Shown: positions 52,067-62,109, counted from the stretch's first letter. The stretch is DNA of 64,000 nucleotides from Chromatiaceae bacterium (GCA_024235175.1 JACKMX010000004.1:744001-808000), one strand, 5' to 3'. The notes: a model not told the origin generated them from the sequence alone. Numbers and translations are program-made.

Positions 52067-54249
52067 TGGGGCCTGCCTCCGACGCCTCTTAGCTTGCCCT
52101 GGCGCAGCGCCTCCAACACCTCCTGCTTTGGGCCATCCGCGACAACTTTCCCAGACTCAAGCACGATCAGCCGATCGACCAGATCCAGCAGTGATGCGCG
52201 ATGCGTCACCAACAACAGGGTTTTGCCCTCGATATCGGCGGCAAGCTTACGCTTCAACAACTCTTCGGTACCGTTGTCCATTGAGTTGCTCGGCTCGTCC
52301 AACAGCAGGAACCGGGGATTTCCCAGCAGCGCCCGCGCCAGCGCGACGCTCTGCCGCTGGCCCCCGGAAAGGTGCTCACCGCGCTCGCCCACCTGCATAT
52401 CAAAGCCGTGGGGGTGGTGCGCGACAAACTCGTTGACCCCGGCAATTTCCGCTGCCCGAAGAACTTCTGCATCGGCCGTGTGGGGCGCACCAAGCACGAT
52501 ATTCTCGCGCACGCTGCCGTAGAAGAGGAACAGATCCTGGGGAACGTAGCCGATAACCGCACGCAGATCCGCTGGGTCGATCTGGCGGATATCGGTGCCG
52601 CCAAGCCGCACCGCACCCGCGCCGGGTGTATACAGCCCCTGAACCAGCTTTTCCAGGGTGCTCTTGCCCGATCCGACCCGTCCGATTACCGCAACGCGCT
52701 CTCCCTGACGCAACCGAAAGGAGACATCGGATAACGCCTGTTGATCTTCTCCGGGATAGGAGAAGCTGACGTGCTCGAATTCCAGATCGCCGCAGAGATC
52801 TTCACGGCTCACGAATGCTCTCTCCTGATCCCGCTCCACCGGCAGCGACATCACCCGATCGAGACTCTCCAGTGCGGTCCTGGCCTGGAGGTAACGTACC
52901 GACAGGTTTGCAACCTGGGATATCGGCGCCATTGCGCGTCCGGTCAGAATTACCGCTGCAATCAATCCGCCCATGCTGAGATCCCCCTCAGCAATCAGAT
53001 GAACACCCCACACCACCACCGAGACCTGAGCGAACTGCTGAAAAAAAACCGCTACATTGACGGCCGATGAAGAGATCAACCGCGACCTCACCCCCCATTG
53101 GGCGATATGGCCGGTGAGCTGCTCCCATTTCCGCTGCAATGCACTCTCGGCCCCGAGGTGGCGAATAGTTTCAAGCCCGGTCAGAGACTCCACCAGCATG
53201 GCTCCCTTCTGGGCCGATGCGCGAAAAGTTGACTCCACCGCCTTGCGCAGCGCTCCCTGAATAAGCAGTGCATAGAGCATGACCAGCGGGATAGAGATCG
53301 CCGGCACAATAACCAGCGGCCCACCCAGGTAGCCGATCACCAACAGAAAAACAGCAATAAAGGGGAGATCGACCAGTCCGGTGATGGTAGCCGAAGTGAT
53401 GAACTCCCGGATGCTTTCAAACTCGCGCAGATTGTTGGCGAAGGCCCCCACGGATGGCGGGCGCACCTCCATCCGTATACCCATGATCCTCTCAAAAATC
53501 GCCGACGAGAGCAGTATGTCGGACTTCTTGCCTGCAACATCGATGAAATAGCCCCGCAGCATGCGCATCAGCAGATCGAAACAGTAGACCAGAAGAACGC
53601 CTGCAGTCAGTACCCAGAGCGTCTCCAGCGCATTGTTGGGCACCACCCGGTCGTACACATTCATGATGAACAGTGGCGTTGCCAGGGCAAACAGATTGAT
53701 CAGTAATGAAGCAATCAGCACGTCGCGATAGATGCGCCAGGAGTTGAACAGGGTGCCCCAGAACCAATGACGGGAGTGCACCTTTAACAGTGAGGGCGCC
53801 CGCTTGTCGAATTGATGCCGTGGCCGGGCGAATATCGCATATCCGGAATAATCCCGGGCCAGTTGTTGCAACGGGATTTGGGTCTCGCCGGCACCACTCT
53901 CCGGCTGAATAACCGATGCGCTGTCGCCGCCCGGATCCATTCGTGTGAGGATGCAGGCTTGCCGCCCCTTCAGCAGCAGCACCGCAGGCAGCACCAGGGG
54001 GGAGATCCCGGTCAACGGCCGTCGCACCACACGCGCCGAAAGTCCACCCCGCTGCGCGGCACGCACAAAAAGCGCCGGTGTCAGACGGCCATCCTCAAGC
54101 GGCAGTCCGGCACGCAACGCTGCGGGTGAGAGTGATCTCCCCTCCATCCTTATCAACAGGACCAGGCAATCGAGCAGTGGATCGTCAAAACTGGAGCGGC
54201 CGTCGGGCAGGTTCCAGCCCTCTATTTCCTGAGCGGTGTCAGCATCCAT
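52063..54249 (-). CDS. Type I secretion ABC transporter (LapB-like)
   Basis: A 728-residue fused transporter. An N-terminal C39-peptidase-like domain (about 1-145) lacks the catalytic Cys, as in HlyB/LapB transporters of unprocessed substrates. A six-helix membrane domain (about 170-450) and an ATPase domain follow, with Walker A GRVGSGKST near 512, signature LSGGQRQSVALARAL near 616 and Walker B FLLLDEPSNSMD near 635. It exports the RTX adhesin encoded downstream. It is the first gene of the operon. Confidence 0.96.
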   Translation of the reverse strand: MDADTAQEIEGWNLPDGRSSFDDPLLDCLVLLIRMEGRSLSPAALRAGLPLEDGRLTPALFVRAAQRGGLSARVVRRPLTGISPLVLPAVLLLKGRQACILTRMDPGGDSASVIQPESGAGETQIPLQQLARDYSGYAIFARPRHQFDKRAPSLLKVHSRHWFWGTLFNSWRIYRDVLIASLLINLFALATPLFIMNVYDRVVPNNALETLWVLTAGVLLVYCFDLLMRMLRGYFIDVAGKKSDILLSSAIFERIMGIRMEVRPPSVGAFANNLREFESIREFITSATITGLVDLPFIAVFLLVIGYLGGPLVIVPAISIPLVMLYALLIQGALRKAVESTFRASAQKGAMLVESLTGLETIRHLGAESALQRKWEQLTGHIAQWGVRSRLISSSAVNVAVFFQQFAQVSVVVWGVHLIAEGDLSMGGLIAAVILTGRAMAPISQVANLSVRYLQARTALESLDRVMSLPVERDQERAFVSREDLCGDLEFEHVSFSYPGEDQQALSDVSFRLRQGERVAVIGRVGSGKSTLEKLVQGLYTPGAGAVRLGGTDIRQIDPADLRAVIGYVPQDLFLFYGSVRENIVLGAPHTADAEVLRAAEIAGVNEFVAHHPHGFDMQVGERGEHLSGGQRQSVALARALLGNPRFLLLDEPSNSMDNGTEELLKRKLAADIEGKTLLLVTHRASLLDLVDRLIVLESGKVVADGPKQEVLEALRQGKLRGVGGRPQ

Positions 54250-54336
54250 TGGGGTCTATCTGCAGCAGGTTAGTTTTTCGTGACAAAACAATCTACACTC
54301 TCTTTCGCCTTAACAACCACCGCATGAGGTGGAGCC

Positions 54337-54675
54337 ATGCTCTATGTCCAACGCGACGGGGACGGTGCAATCATCGCCATCTTCAATGCACCCAACGACC
54401 ATGCCAATGAATCCATAGCCGCCCACAGTGAGGAGTTGAACCACTTTCTGCAGAGTTCCGCCGATCCCGCATCGGCGCAGACGTTCCTGGCAAGTTCGGA
54501 TAGTGAACTGGTGCGGGTTCTGGAGGATCTGATCGAGTTGTTGATCGAAAAAAAACTGGTCATGGTGACAGATCTTCCGGCCGTCGCACGCCGCAAACTG
54601 CTCTCCCGCAAACGTGCCCGCGACTCAGCCAATCCCGGCAGCTCGATTCTGGTTGACGCAGATATACCGCTCTAA
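54337..54675 (+). CDS. Small conserved hypothetical protein (annotated elsewhere as TrpB-like)
   Basis: A 112-residue cytoplasmic protein starting MLYVQRDGDGAIIAIFNAPNDHANE, with a helical centre (DSELVRVLEDLIELLIEKKLVMVTDLP) and a basic segment RRKLLSRKRARD. Homologues I recall in gammaproteobacteria carry the label tryptophan synthase subunit beta-like, but no catalytic PLP domain is present. A GGTGGAG site precedes ATG 54337. It is divergent from the secretion operon (87 bases) and its function is unknown. Confidence 0.8.
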   Translation: MLYVQRDGDGAIIAIFNAPNDHANESIAAHSEELNHFLQSSADPASAQTFLASSDSELVRVLEDLIELLIEKKLVMVTDLPAVARRKLLSRKRARDSANPGSSILVDADIPL

Positions 54676-54777
54676 AACCGTAAACCGAATATCGGCATTC
54701 CCCCCGGCAAGCTTGAGATTAAGAGCCTGTCGGGCCTAAGGCTGGCATTCGCCCTGTCTCAGGCGATGCCCTCCGTT

Positions 54778-56013
54778 TCAGAGCATATGGCTCACCAGCC
54801 CATCAGCCAGTTTCGGCTCGAACCAGGTGGATTTGGGCGGCATTATCTCACCCGCGTCTGCCACAGCCATCAATGCTTCCATATCTGTCGGCCGTATGGC
54901 AAAAGCGATGGCCATTTCACCGCTGTCCACCCGTGCCTCCAGCCCTTCGAGTCCGCGGATACCGCCAACGAAATCGATCCGGTTATCGGTTCGCTGATCG
55001 GCGATTCCCAGGATCGGCCGCAACAATTCGTTTGCCAGGATACTGACATCCAGCCGCTCAACCGGATCATCCCGCGGAATCCGGTCTGCTTCAACTGTCA
55101 GACGGTACCAGCGGCCCTGCAGATACATACCAAACTCGCCATGGGCGGAGGGCCTGACAGGAGCAGAGCTGGGATCGATCGAGAAACGCCCGCTTATGCT
55201 CTCCAGCAGCTGCTGCCTGTCAAGCCCGTTCAAATCCCGCACCACACGGTTGTAATCGAGTATCTGCACCTGGTCGTGAGGAAAAATCACGGAAAGAAAA
55301 TAGTCATGTGCCGCCTCTCCCGGCAAGCCTGCATCGTCACCAGCCGCTGCGGCAACCCGCGATGCAGCCGCCGAGCGGTGATGCCCATCTGCCACATAGA
55401 GCGAGGGCATGGCATCGAACCACTGCATCAGCTGCGCTATAACCCCACCGTCATCCAGCACCCAAAGTTGATGGCGCACGCCATCAGCGGCCGTGATATC
55501 GACCGCTGGCGGTTTGCCGGCCGCGCGGGCCAGACAGGCATCCACATCCGGGTGGCTACGGTACACCAGAAAGACCGGCCCGGTCTGCGCCGCCAGCGCC
55601 TCGATCTGCCGCACCCGGTCGTCCTCTTTGTTCGGGCGGGTGAACTCGTGCTTTCTGATTCGATTCTGATCGTACGCCGCTACAGATGCGGCAGCGACAA
55701 CTCCGGTCTGGGTATGCTTGCCCATGGTCAGGCGATAAACGTAGAAACAGGCGCTGTTATCCTGCACCAGAACACCCTCCCGGCGCATCCGCGCAAGGTT
55801 CTCCGCCGCTTTCGCGTAAACCTCGGGCGCATAAGGGTCAACACCTTCCGGAAGATCGACCTCGGGGCGGGAAATATGCAAAAAACTCCAGGGCCTTCCC
55901 TGCACCATCTGCCGCGCTTCGGATGCGTTCATGACATCATAGGGGGGCGCAGCAACATCTGCTGCTCTGCCCGGAGCCGGGCGCAACCCCGGAAAAGGCT
56001 TGATCAATGGCAT
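54778..56013 (-). CDS. DUF1015-family protein
   Basis: A 411-residue member of the DUF1015 family (related to the SbnI-type free-serine kinases). The N terminus PLIKPFPGLRPAPGRAADVAAPPYDVMNASEAR and LYVADGHHRSAAASRVAA near residue 205 are its signature; the Asp-Gly-His-His segment is a conserved candidate active-site element. A role in phosphorylating a small hydroxy compound is possible by analogy only. It stands alone, convergent with the small gene at 54337. Confidence 0.9.
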   Translation of the reverse strand: MPLIKPFPGLRPAPGRAADVAAPPYDVMNASEARQMVQGRPWSFLHISRPEVDLPEGVDPYAPEVYAKAAENLARMRREGVLVQDNSACFYVYRLTMGKHTQTGVVAAASVAAYDQNRIRKHEFTRPNKEDDRVRQIEALAAQTGPVFLVYRSHPDVDACLARAAGKPPAVDITAADGVRHQLWVLDDGGVIAQLMQWFDAMPSLYVADGHHRSAAASRVAAAAGDDAGLPGEAAHDYFLSVIFPHDQVQILDYNRVVRDLNGLDRQQLLESISGRFSIDPSSAPVRPSAHGEFGMYLQGRWYRLTVEADRIPRDDPVERLDVSILANELLRPILGIADQRTDNRIDFVGGIRGLEGLEARVDSGEMAIAFAIRPTDMEALMAVADAGEIMPPKSTWFEPKLADGLVSHML

Positions 56014-56114
56014 TACTGCTCCTTATATCAGTCTCTGACACGCACGCGAGAGCGTGCATACATCGTCACTATCGGCATTCTTCCAAATAGGGAAAATCTT
56101 GTACAGGGTTATTA

Positions 56115-56133
56115 GGGCCCAGGCCCTGGGCCC
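56115..56133. repeat. GGGCC-type palindrome, short third copy
   Basis: GGGCCCAGGCCCTGGGCCC is a compact palindrome (GGGCCCAG and CTGGGCCC around a GCC core). It recalls the two longer GGGCC elements at 20805 and 43752. It lies in the 291-base gap (56014-56304) between DUF1015 and the kinase, where no gene is visible. Confidence 0.5.
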
Positions 56134-56304
56134 AACGCCCCCAACCTGGCCAGCAAGTTTCCCATCAGCCCGAAATCGGCTACATTGAGAGTAGTTAAGG
56201 GAATACAGATCAGGTCAGAATATTCGCTCTTTTACTGTGTGACCATTCAGTCAGACTATCGCCAATCAGGGAAATTCCTGGAAACCGGAGGAAGCGGATA
56301 GCGC

Positions 56305-58872
56305 GTGTTTTTCATTTATAAAAGATTTCTCAGCTCCTGTTGCCCACCAGGATCGGCCGCCCGCAGAGCGACCGTTACTGAACCTGAGCCTGGATGGCGC
56401 ATGCAATTTCCGGGCGTGCGCAGAGCCCTGCCCTCGCTGCTGCCGGTTATGCTCGCACTGTTTTGCTGTAGCGCGGTCGCCCAATCCCGGGTGGTGCGGG
56501 TCGGAGCTTACGATAATCCGCCCAAAATTTCAGTTGCCAGAGATGGCAGGGTGACGGGTTTCTGGCCCGATCTGCTGGCCGATATAGCCGCACGCGAGCA
56601 GTGGCGGATCGAGTACGTCACCGGCAGCTGGGCCGATGGCCTGCGTCATCTGCGCGAGAACTCAATAGACATCATGCCTGACGTCGCTTTTACCCCAGAA
56701 CGTGAGAAGCTCTACCTCTTTTCCGGACAGACTGTCTTGTCGAGCTGGACGCGGCTGTACATCCAGCGTGACGATAACGCGATAGAGTCAATCCGCGATC
56801 TGCAGGGCAAGCGGGTTGCCGCACTGAGGGAAAGCGTAAACCTGGAGGGCGCGGGCGGACTCAGAGAGTTGGCGCGCGGCTTTGATATCGATGTGACCTT
56901 CGTCGAGTTGGATGACTACCAGTCTGTCTTCAAGGCGATCGAGGAGGGCCGAGTGGATGCCGGCATCACCAACCGGAACTTCGGCGACCTGAATGAAGAC
57001 CGGTTCGCAGTTAAATCCACACCCATCATTTTTCAGCCGATCTCGATGCGTTTCGCGTTTCCCATGGAGGGGCCGTCGTCAAAGTTGCTGGTCGAACGAA
57101 TCGACACCATCCTCAAGGCTCTGAAAAGCGATAACAAGTCGCTCTACTACCGCCTGTTGGCGCGCTATTTCGAGACCGGTATAGCTGAAAAGAGGATCGA
57201 GGTGCTGCCGGCCTGGTTCCAGAACGCGCTGCGCAGCGTGGCGCTGGTAATGCTGCTGTTCATTGCCCTGGTGGTGCTCTCCCGTATGCAGGTCCGGCGC
57301 CAGACCCGGGAGATTCGCCAGTCGAGCGAGGCACTGGCAGCGGAGAAAGAGCGGCTCGAGGTGACACTGGCAAGTATCGGTGACGCGGTCATTGCAACCG
57401 ATGTCGGCGGCGCAGTCGTACTCCTCAACAAAATTGCAGAGGAGCTGACCGGTTGGAATCGGAAGGATGCGATCGGCCTCCCGCTGCAAAAGGTGTTTCA
57501 GATCGTGGATGAGCGCAACGGCAGGCCATTCGACGATCCGGTGACGCGGGTGCTTCAATCGAATCAAATCGTCGGTCTCGCCAGCCACACCGCGCTGATC
57601 GCCAGGGACGGAACCCGGCGCAGCATTGCCGACAGCGGCGCACCGATTCGTGATGCGAAAGGCGCCACGCTCGGTGTAATCCTGGTGTTCCGCGACATAA
57701 GCGCGCACAAGCGTACCGAGGAGGAGTTGCTCAAGATACGCAAACTCGAGTCGCTGGGCGTACTTGCCGGTGGCATTGCGCACGACTTCAATAATATCCT
57801 GGCCTCGATCCTGGGTTATACCAGTCTGGCACTGCTTGACAGGGATACCTCGGAGACCCAGCGCAGCCGGCTGCAAGAGGTCGAAAAAGCGGCGAACCGG
57901 GCGCGCGATCTCACCCAACAGCTACTCACCTTCTCCAAGGGCGGAGAACCGGTCAAACAGATCGCTTCGATTCCGGGGGTAATCCGGGACTCCGCCGATT
58001 TTGTCCTGCGCGGCGGCAACGTGAGTTGCTCGTACAAGTTCGCAGATGATCTGTGGGCTGCGGAGTTTGACCAGGGGCAGATCAGCCAGGTGATTCAGAA
58101 TCTGATCATCAACGCAGCCCAGGCAATGCCGACCGGCGGGACCATTGAAGTAACCGGCGAGAACTTTGTGCAGACCACATCCAACCAGATTCTGGACGAT
58201 GGGAACTTTGTCAGAATATGCATTCGCGATCATGGCATCGGCATTCCCTCCGAGCTGTGCAGGCGCATATTTGACCCTTACTTCACCACCAAACAAGAGG
58301 GCAGCGGACTTGGCCTGGCGATCACCCATTCGATCATCGCCCGACACAATGGCCACATTTCGGTGGAATCCATACCCGGAGAGGGTTCGGCTTTCACCAT
58401 CCTGCTGCCCGCCACGAAAGGGCTGCCCCCCTCACGCAGCGAGCAGATCGCGGCCGTGCCCGGCAACAGCGGAAGTAGAATCCTGGTCATGGATGACGAT
58501 GAGATGATGCGTGAGCTGGCAACAGAAATGCTCTCTTTGGCAGGCTATCAGGTAACAACTGTAAGAGAGGGAAACGAAGCAATAAACCTGTATGCGGAAA
58601 CGCTGCGGACCGGTGAGACATTCGATCTGGTGATTCTGGATCTCACCGTCCGTGGCGGCATGGGCGGTAAAGATGCTGTGCAGGGTATTCTTGATATAGA
58701 CCCGGCCGCCCGGGTTATCGTCGCCAGCGGTTACTCCAATGATCCGGTGATGGCCCACTACCAGAACTACGGTTTTCGTGCAGCGATAGCCAAACCGTAC
58801 AACGTGGCTGACTTTACCGCTACGGTTGCCGAGGTGCTCTCGGAACATGCGCCCGGCCTGGGCGATGCTTGA
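56305..58872 (+). CDS. Hybrid histidine kinase with periplasmic solute-binding sensor
   Basis: An 855-residue transmembrane sensor. Domains in order: signal segment, periplasmic solute-binding family 3 domain (about 60-285, VVRVGAYDNPPKISVARDG), transmembrane helix (about 310-330), PAS (about 345-465), HisKA with the phospho-His in GGIAHDFNNIL near 492, HATPase (about 590-710, with DHGIGIP and GSGLGLAI), and a C-terminal receiver (about 730-850) with the acceptor Asp in LVILDLTVRGG near 779. It senses a small periplasmic ligand. GTG 56305 has GGAGG 12 bases upstream; ATG 56401 is a reasonable alternative that starts nearer the signal peptide. No separate response regulator is adjacent. Confidence 0.93.
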   Translation: MFFIYKRFLSSCCPPGSAARRATVTEPEPGWRMQFPGVRRALPSLLPVMLALFCCSAVAQSRVVRVGAYDNPPKISVARDGRVTGFWPDLLADIAAREQWRIEYVTGSWADGLRHLRENSIDIMPDVAFTPEREKLYLFSGQTVLSSWTRLYIQRDDNAIESIRDLQGKRVAALRESVNLEGAGGLRELARGFDIDVTFVELDDYQSVFKAIEEGRVDAGITNRNFGDLNEDRFAVKSTPIIFQPISMRFAFPMEGPSSKLLVERIDTILKALKSDNKSLYYRLLARYFETGIAEKRIEVLPAWFQNALRSVALVMLLFIALVVLSRMQVRRQTREIRQSSEALAAEKERLEVTLASIGDAVIATDVGGAVVLLNKIAEELTGWNRKDAIGLPLQKVFQIVDERNGRPFDDPVTRVLQSNQIVGLASHTALIARDGTRRSIADSGAPIRDAKGATLGVILVFRDISAHKRTEEELLKIRKLESLGVLAGGIAHDFNNILASILGYTSLALLDRDTSETQRSRLQEVEKAANRARDLTQQLLTFSKGGEPVKQIASIPGVIRDSADFVLRGGNVSCSYKFADDLWAAEFDQGQISQVIQNLIINAAQAMPTGGTIEVTGENFVQTTSNQILDDGNFVRICIRDHGIGIPSELCRRIFDPYFTTKQEGSGLGLAITHSIIARHNGHISVESIPGEGSAFTILLPATKGLPPSRSEQIAAVPGNSGSRILVMDDDEMMRELATEMLSLAGYQVTTVREGNEAINLYAETLRTGETFDLVILDLTVRGGMGGKDAVQGILDIDPAARVIVASGYSNDPVMAHYQNYGFRAAIAKPYNVADFTATVAEVLSEHAPGLGDA

Positions 58873-58988
58873 GACAATCTCGAATTACGCCTCCGGCAAC
58901 TTCCACTTAAGCCCGGAATAGATCAATATTATCAGCATATCGCAAGCAATCGGCTTCTTTCACAGTGGTATGGAAAAACGGTGAAGTT

Positions 58989-60500
58989 ATGTCGCCACTT
59001 TATGCAATCGGCAAGCTTATCAGGCATCCCGGAACAGCAATCAGATTCGTTCTTTTCATAATCGGACTCTGGCTTGGATCAATCGGCACCCTGCCGGCGG
59101 CGAATGATACTGATCCGGACCTGGTCACCATGCGCAACGGCGATATCCACAATGGCAGGGTGGTCGATAAGATCCTGCGGTTTCAGACCAGTTTTGGCAC
59201 TATCGAACTGCCCAAGGCGCTGACGGCCCGGATAGAGCTGGCGGAAAAAGATGCACCAGGCCGCGTGACCACCCGGTTTGGCGATATATTCCATGGTCAG
59301 CTCATCAACAGCGAGCTGACCATGGTCCGTATACTGGACACGATGCTGCCACTGGCAACCAGTGAAATATCCGATATCCGGATCGCACCCAGAAGAAACC
59401 GTGCCAGGCGTTACCCGGTGCCGGATACCGTGGAGACGGTATACGGCGATCTGTTCACTGCCAGAATCTCCACCAGAGATTTCATGCTGAAAGGCACCGG
59501 TGGTATTCATCTGATCAGGCGGGACGATATCCACATCATGGATATCTATCAGCCCGATGATGACTCAGCCGCCACGGCCCAGCTCAGGTTGAACGGCGGT
59601 GAGCTGATCCGGGGGGAATTGATGACCCGGAAAATTGAGGTAAAAGACCGCTATGGAAATTCCTCCGAACTGCCGGTGGGAATTTTCAGCAGCATTGCTT
59701 TTCAGGTCAACCATCAGAAAGATACCGCTCCCAGATTCAACTATCTCTCGCACTGGTCGCAGGCAGCCTATTTCAAGGACCGCATGCGCGACGGATCCAC
59801 CGGCCCGGGGATGGTCGCGCTGCGCGGAGGGGAGTTCCGCCGGGGAGACCTGCAGGGAGATGGTGACGGTGACGAAAAAAATCCTCAAATCGTCAGACTT
59901 AAACCCTTTGCCATTGGCGTTTACGAAGTCTCCTTCGACGAGTACGACAGATTCAGCCAAAACACGCGGCACGAAATCCCCGATGATCAGGGCTGGGGAC
60001 GGGGACGCCGCCCGGTCATCAACGTGTCCTGGGACAGCGCCAATGCCTTCACCGAATGGCTGAGCCGGCAGACCGGCGAAAAATACCGTCTGCCCACGGA
60101 TGCCGAGTGGGAGTACGCCGCCAGAGGCGGCACCTCGACACGCTTCTGGTGGGGAGACGGGGAAGTTGCGGGACATGCCAACTGCGCGGAGTGCCAGAGC
60201 TTGTGGGACGGGGAAAAGAGCAGCCCGGTGGGGAAGTTCGAGCCCAACCCTTTCGGCCTGCATGATACGGCGGGTAATGTATTCGAATGGGTGGCGGACT
60301 GTTGGAACGACAGCTTTGCCGAGGCACCGGCAGACGGCAGCGCGCTGGAGAAACCGGGCTGTGGGGTGCGGGTGATCCGCGGCGGTGCCTGGAGTTTTCC
60401 CGTGAAAGAGATTCGATCGGCAAACCGCTGGCGCGATTTTCAATCCAGGCGCAGCGACGACACCGGCTTTCGTGTCGTGCGTGAACTGAATATGCATTGA
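58989..60500 (+). CDS. Exported protein with C-terminal FGE/SUMF1 domain
   Basis: A 503-residue protein. ATG 58989 is preferred to GTG 58965 since GGTGAAG precedes it. The N terminus has a hydrophobic signal (FVLFIIGLWLGSIGTLPA). Residues about 45-260 contain repeated short beta modules of the form VTMRNGDIHNGRVV, TRFGDIFHGQLI and LNGGELIRGELM, suggesting a beta-rich repeat. The C-terminal ~230 residues are a formylglycine-generating-enzyme-like domain (VALRGGEFRRGD, YEVSFDEYDRF, YRLPTDAEWEYAARGG, NVFEWVADCW, VIRGGAWSF). The copper-binding cysteine pair of true FGE is not evident, so it is probably a non-catalytic or binding variant. Confidence 0.85.
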   Translation: MSPLYAIGKLIRHPGTAIRFVLFIIGLWLGSIGTLPAANDTDPDLVTMRNGDIHNGRVVDKILRFQTSFGTIELPKALTARIELAEKDAPGRVTTRFGDIFHGQLINSELTMVRILDTMLPLATSEISDIRIAPRRNRARRYPVPDTVETVYGDLFTARISTRDFMLKGTGGIHLIRRDDIHIMDIYQPDDDSAATAQLRLNGGELIRGELMTRKIEVKDRYGNSSELPVGIFSSIAFQVNHQKDTAPRFNYLSHWSQAAYFKDRMRDGSTGPGMVALRGGEFRRGDLQGDGDGDEKNPQIVRLKPFAIGVYEVSFDEYDRFSQNTRHEIPDDQGWGRGRRPVINVSWDSANAFTEWLSRQTGEKYRLPTDAEWEYAARGGTSTRFWWGDGEVAGHANCAECQSLWDGEKSSPVGKFEPNPFGLHDTAGNVFEWVADCWNDSFAEAPADGSALEKPGCGVRVIRGGAWSFPVKEIRSANRWRDFQSRRSDDTGFRVVRELNMH

Positions 60501-60532
60501 GCGGCAAAGCGCTGTAAACTGCCAGACCGATC

Positions 60533-61339
60533 ATGTGCGAACTTTTCTCACTAGCCAGTGAATACCCCGCCAACGTTTCGTTTTCGCTGGAAGAGTTCAA
60601 GCGTCACGGCGGTCTTTCAGGTCCGCATAAGGACGGATGGGGCATAGCTTTTTACGAAGGGAAGGATATCAGACTGATCCGCGAGACCGATGCTGCGGCA
60701 ACCAGTCCCTGTCTGGAGTTTCTGAGACAGCACAGATATCACAGCAACATCATCGTCTCTCATCTGCGCATGGCAACCAGTGGATCGATCAGCCTGCGGA
60801 ATACGCAGCCATTCATCCGCGAACTGGGGGGCCGCATGCATCTGTTCGCACACAACGGAGACCTGATCGATATTCACAGGCTGCCGGAGTTCGACCTGGG
60901 CCACTTTCGCCCGGTCGGTGAAACCGATTCGGAGCTGGCTTTCTGCCATCTGCTGAAAACTCTGCAGCAGATCTGGCTCGAACCCGAGGCGCCCGCGCTC
61001 GACCGGCGCTATTCCGTTATAACCTCATTTGCAGCGCAGATACGCCCGCTGGGCCCAGCCAATTTCATCTACTCCGATGGCGACTATCTTTTCGCACACG
61101 GCCACAAGCGATCTCAGCCGGGCAGAGAAGGATATCACCCCCCGGGACTTTACTGGCTATGCCGAAGCTGCCGCATTGCAGCTGAAAAACAGGAGAGTAC
61201 CGGAAGCAGCCATACCCATGGCGACAAACTGCAAAAGGTCGCGCTGGTAGCCAGTGTGCCGCTCACCGACGAGCGCTGGGTGCCGTTCGAAGAGGGTGAA
61301 GTCATGGTATTCGGCAAGGGCAGGCGAGTCATTACTTGA
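60533..61339 (+). CDS. Class II glutamine amidotransferase
   Basis: A 268-residue YafJ-type protein. Cys 2 in MCELFSLA is the N-terminal nucleophile after Met removal, and SHLRMATSG and FAHNGDL are the glutamine-binding and oxyanion motifs. The family hydrolyses a glutamine or gamma-glutamyl amide; YafJ substrates are not established. It is 32 bases after the FGE-domain gene and overlaps the TauE/SafE gene by 4 bases. Confidence 0.93.
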   Translation: MCELFSLASEYPANVSFSLEEFKRHGGLSGPHKDGWGIAFYEGKDIRLIRETDAAATSPCLEFLRQHRYHSNIIVSHLRMATSGSISLRNTQPFIRELGGRMHLFAHNGDLIDIHRLPEFDLGHFRPVGETDSELAFCHLLKTLQQIWLEPEAPALDRRYSVITSFAAQIRPLGPANFIYSDGDYLFAHGHKRSQPGREGYHPPGLYWLCRSCRIAAEKQESTGSSHTHGDKLQKVALVASVPLTDERWVPFEEGEVMVFGKGRRVIT

Positions 61340-62109
61340 ACGAACTTACGCTGGGCCACGACCTGCTGTTGCTGCTGTTCGCCACCGGCATGCTTGCCGG
61401 CGGACTGGACGCGGTCGCCGGGGGTGGCGGGCTCCTCACCCTACCGGTGCTGCTCGCGGTTGGCCTTGCCCCAGCTGAGGCCTTGGCCACCAATAAGCTG
61501 CAAGGGGCGTTCGGCACTTTCTCCTCAAGCCTCTATTTCATCCGCCATGGGCTCCTCGATCCGCGCAGCCTCCTCCTCCCCATCGCCCTGACTTTTACCG
61601 GTTCGGCCGCGGGCACGTTGCTTGTGCAGCAGCTGGATTCCGCTTTTCTCACCCGTATCATGCCGCTGTTCCTGATTTTAACGGCCCTCTATTTCTGGTT
61701 TGGTCCAGTCATCCGGGAGGAGGAGAAGAAACAGTACATCGGCCAAAGCCTGTTTGCAGTTACAATCGGTTTTACCGTCGGTTTTTACGACGGCTTCTTC
61801 GGCCCGGGCGCAGGCACATTTTTCACTTTGGGATTTGTCATGCTGCTGGGGTTCAGTCTGATTCGCGCCACGGCACATGCCAAGATTCTGAATTTCACCA
61901 GCAATATCGCTTCACTGCTGTTCTTCGCTGCCGGTGGCCATGTTGCCTGGGAGTTAGGCCTGGTGATGGCTGTGGGGCAGTTGATCGGCGGCCGCATAGG
62001 TGCCCACCAGGTTCACCGCAGGGGGGCCCGCATGATACGTCCTCTCATCATAATCGTCTGTATCCTGATCAGTCTGAAACTGCTGCTCGGCAGCTCGTTG
62101 AATTCGTGA
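61336..62109 (+). CDS. TauE/SafE-family permease
   Basis: A 257-residue membrane protein with about eight transmembrane helices and the family repeats GMLAGGLDAVAGGGGLLTLPVLL near residue 18 and FYDGFFGPGAGTFFTLGFVMLLG near 150. TauE/SafE proteins are proposed exporters of sulfoacetate, sulfite and similar anions. It starts at TTG 61336, overlapping the stop of the amidotransferase (TTGA), implying coupling. Confidence 0.93.
   Translation: MNELTLGHDLLLLLFATGMLAGGLDAVAGGGGLLTLPVLLAVGLAPAEALATNKLQGAFGTFSSSLYFIRHGLLDPRSLLLPIALTFTGSAAGTLLVQQLDSAFLTRIMPLFLILTALYFWFGPVIREEEKKQYIGQSLFAVTIGFTVGFYDGFFGPGAGTFFTLGFVMLLGFSLIRATAHAKILNFTSNIASLLFFAAGGHVAWELGLVMAVGQLIGGRIGAHQVHRRGARMIRPLIIIVCILISLKLLLGSSLNS

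Noticed and set aside
54337..54675. Small gene as a genuine tryptophan synthase beta subunit
   Set aside because: At 112 residues it has no PLP-lysine motif or TrpB fold; only the inherited database label suggests this.
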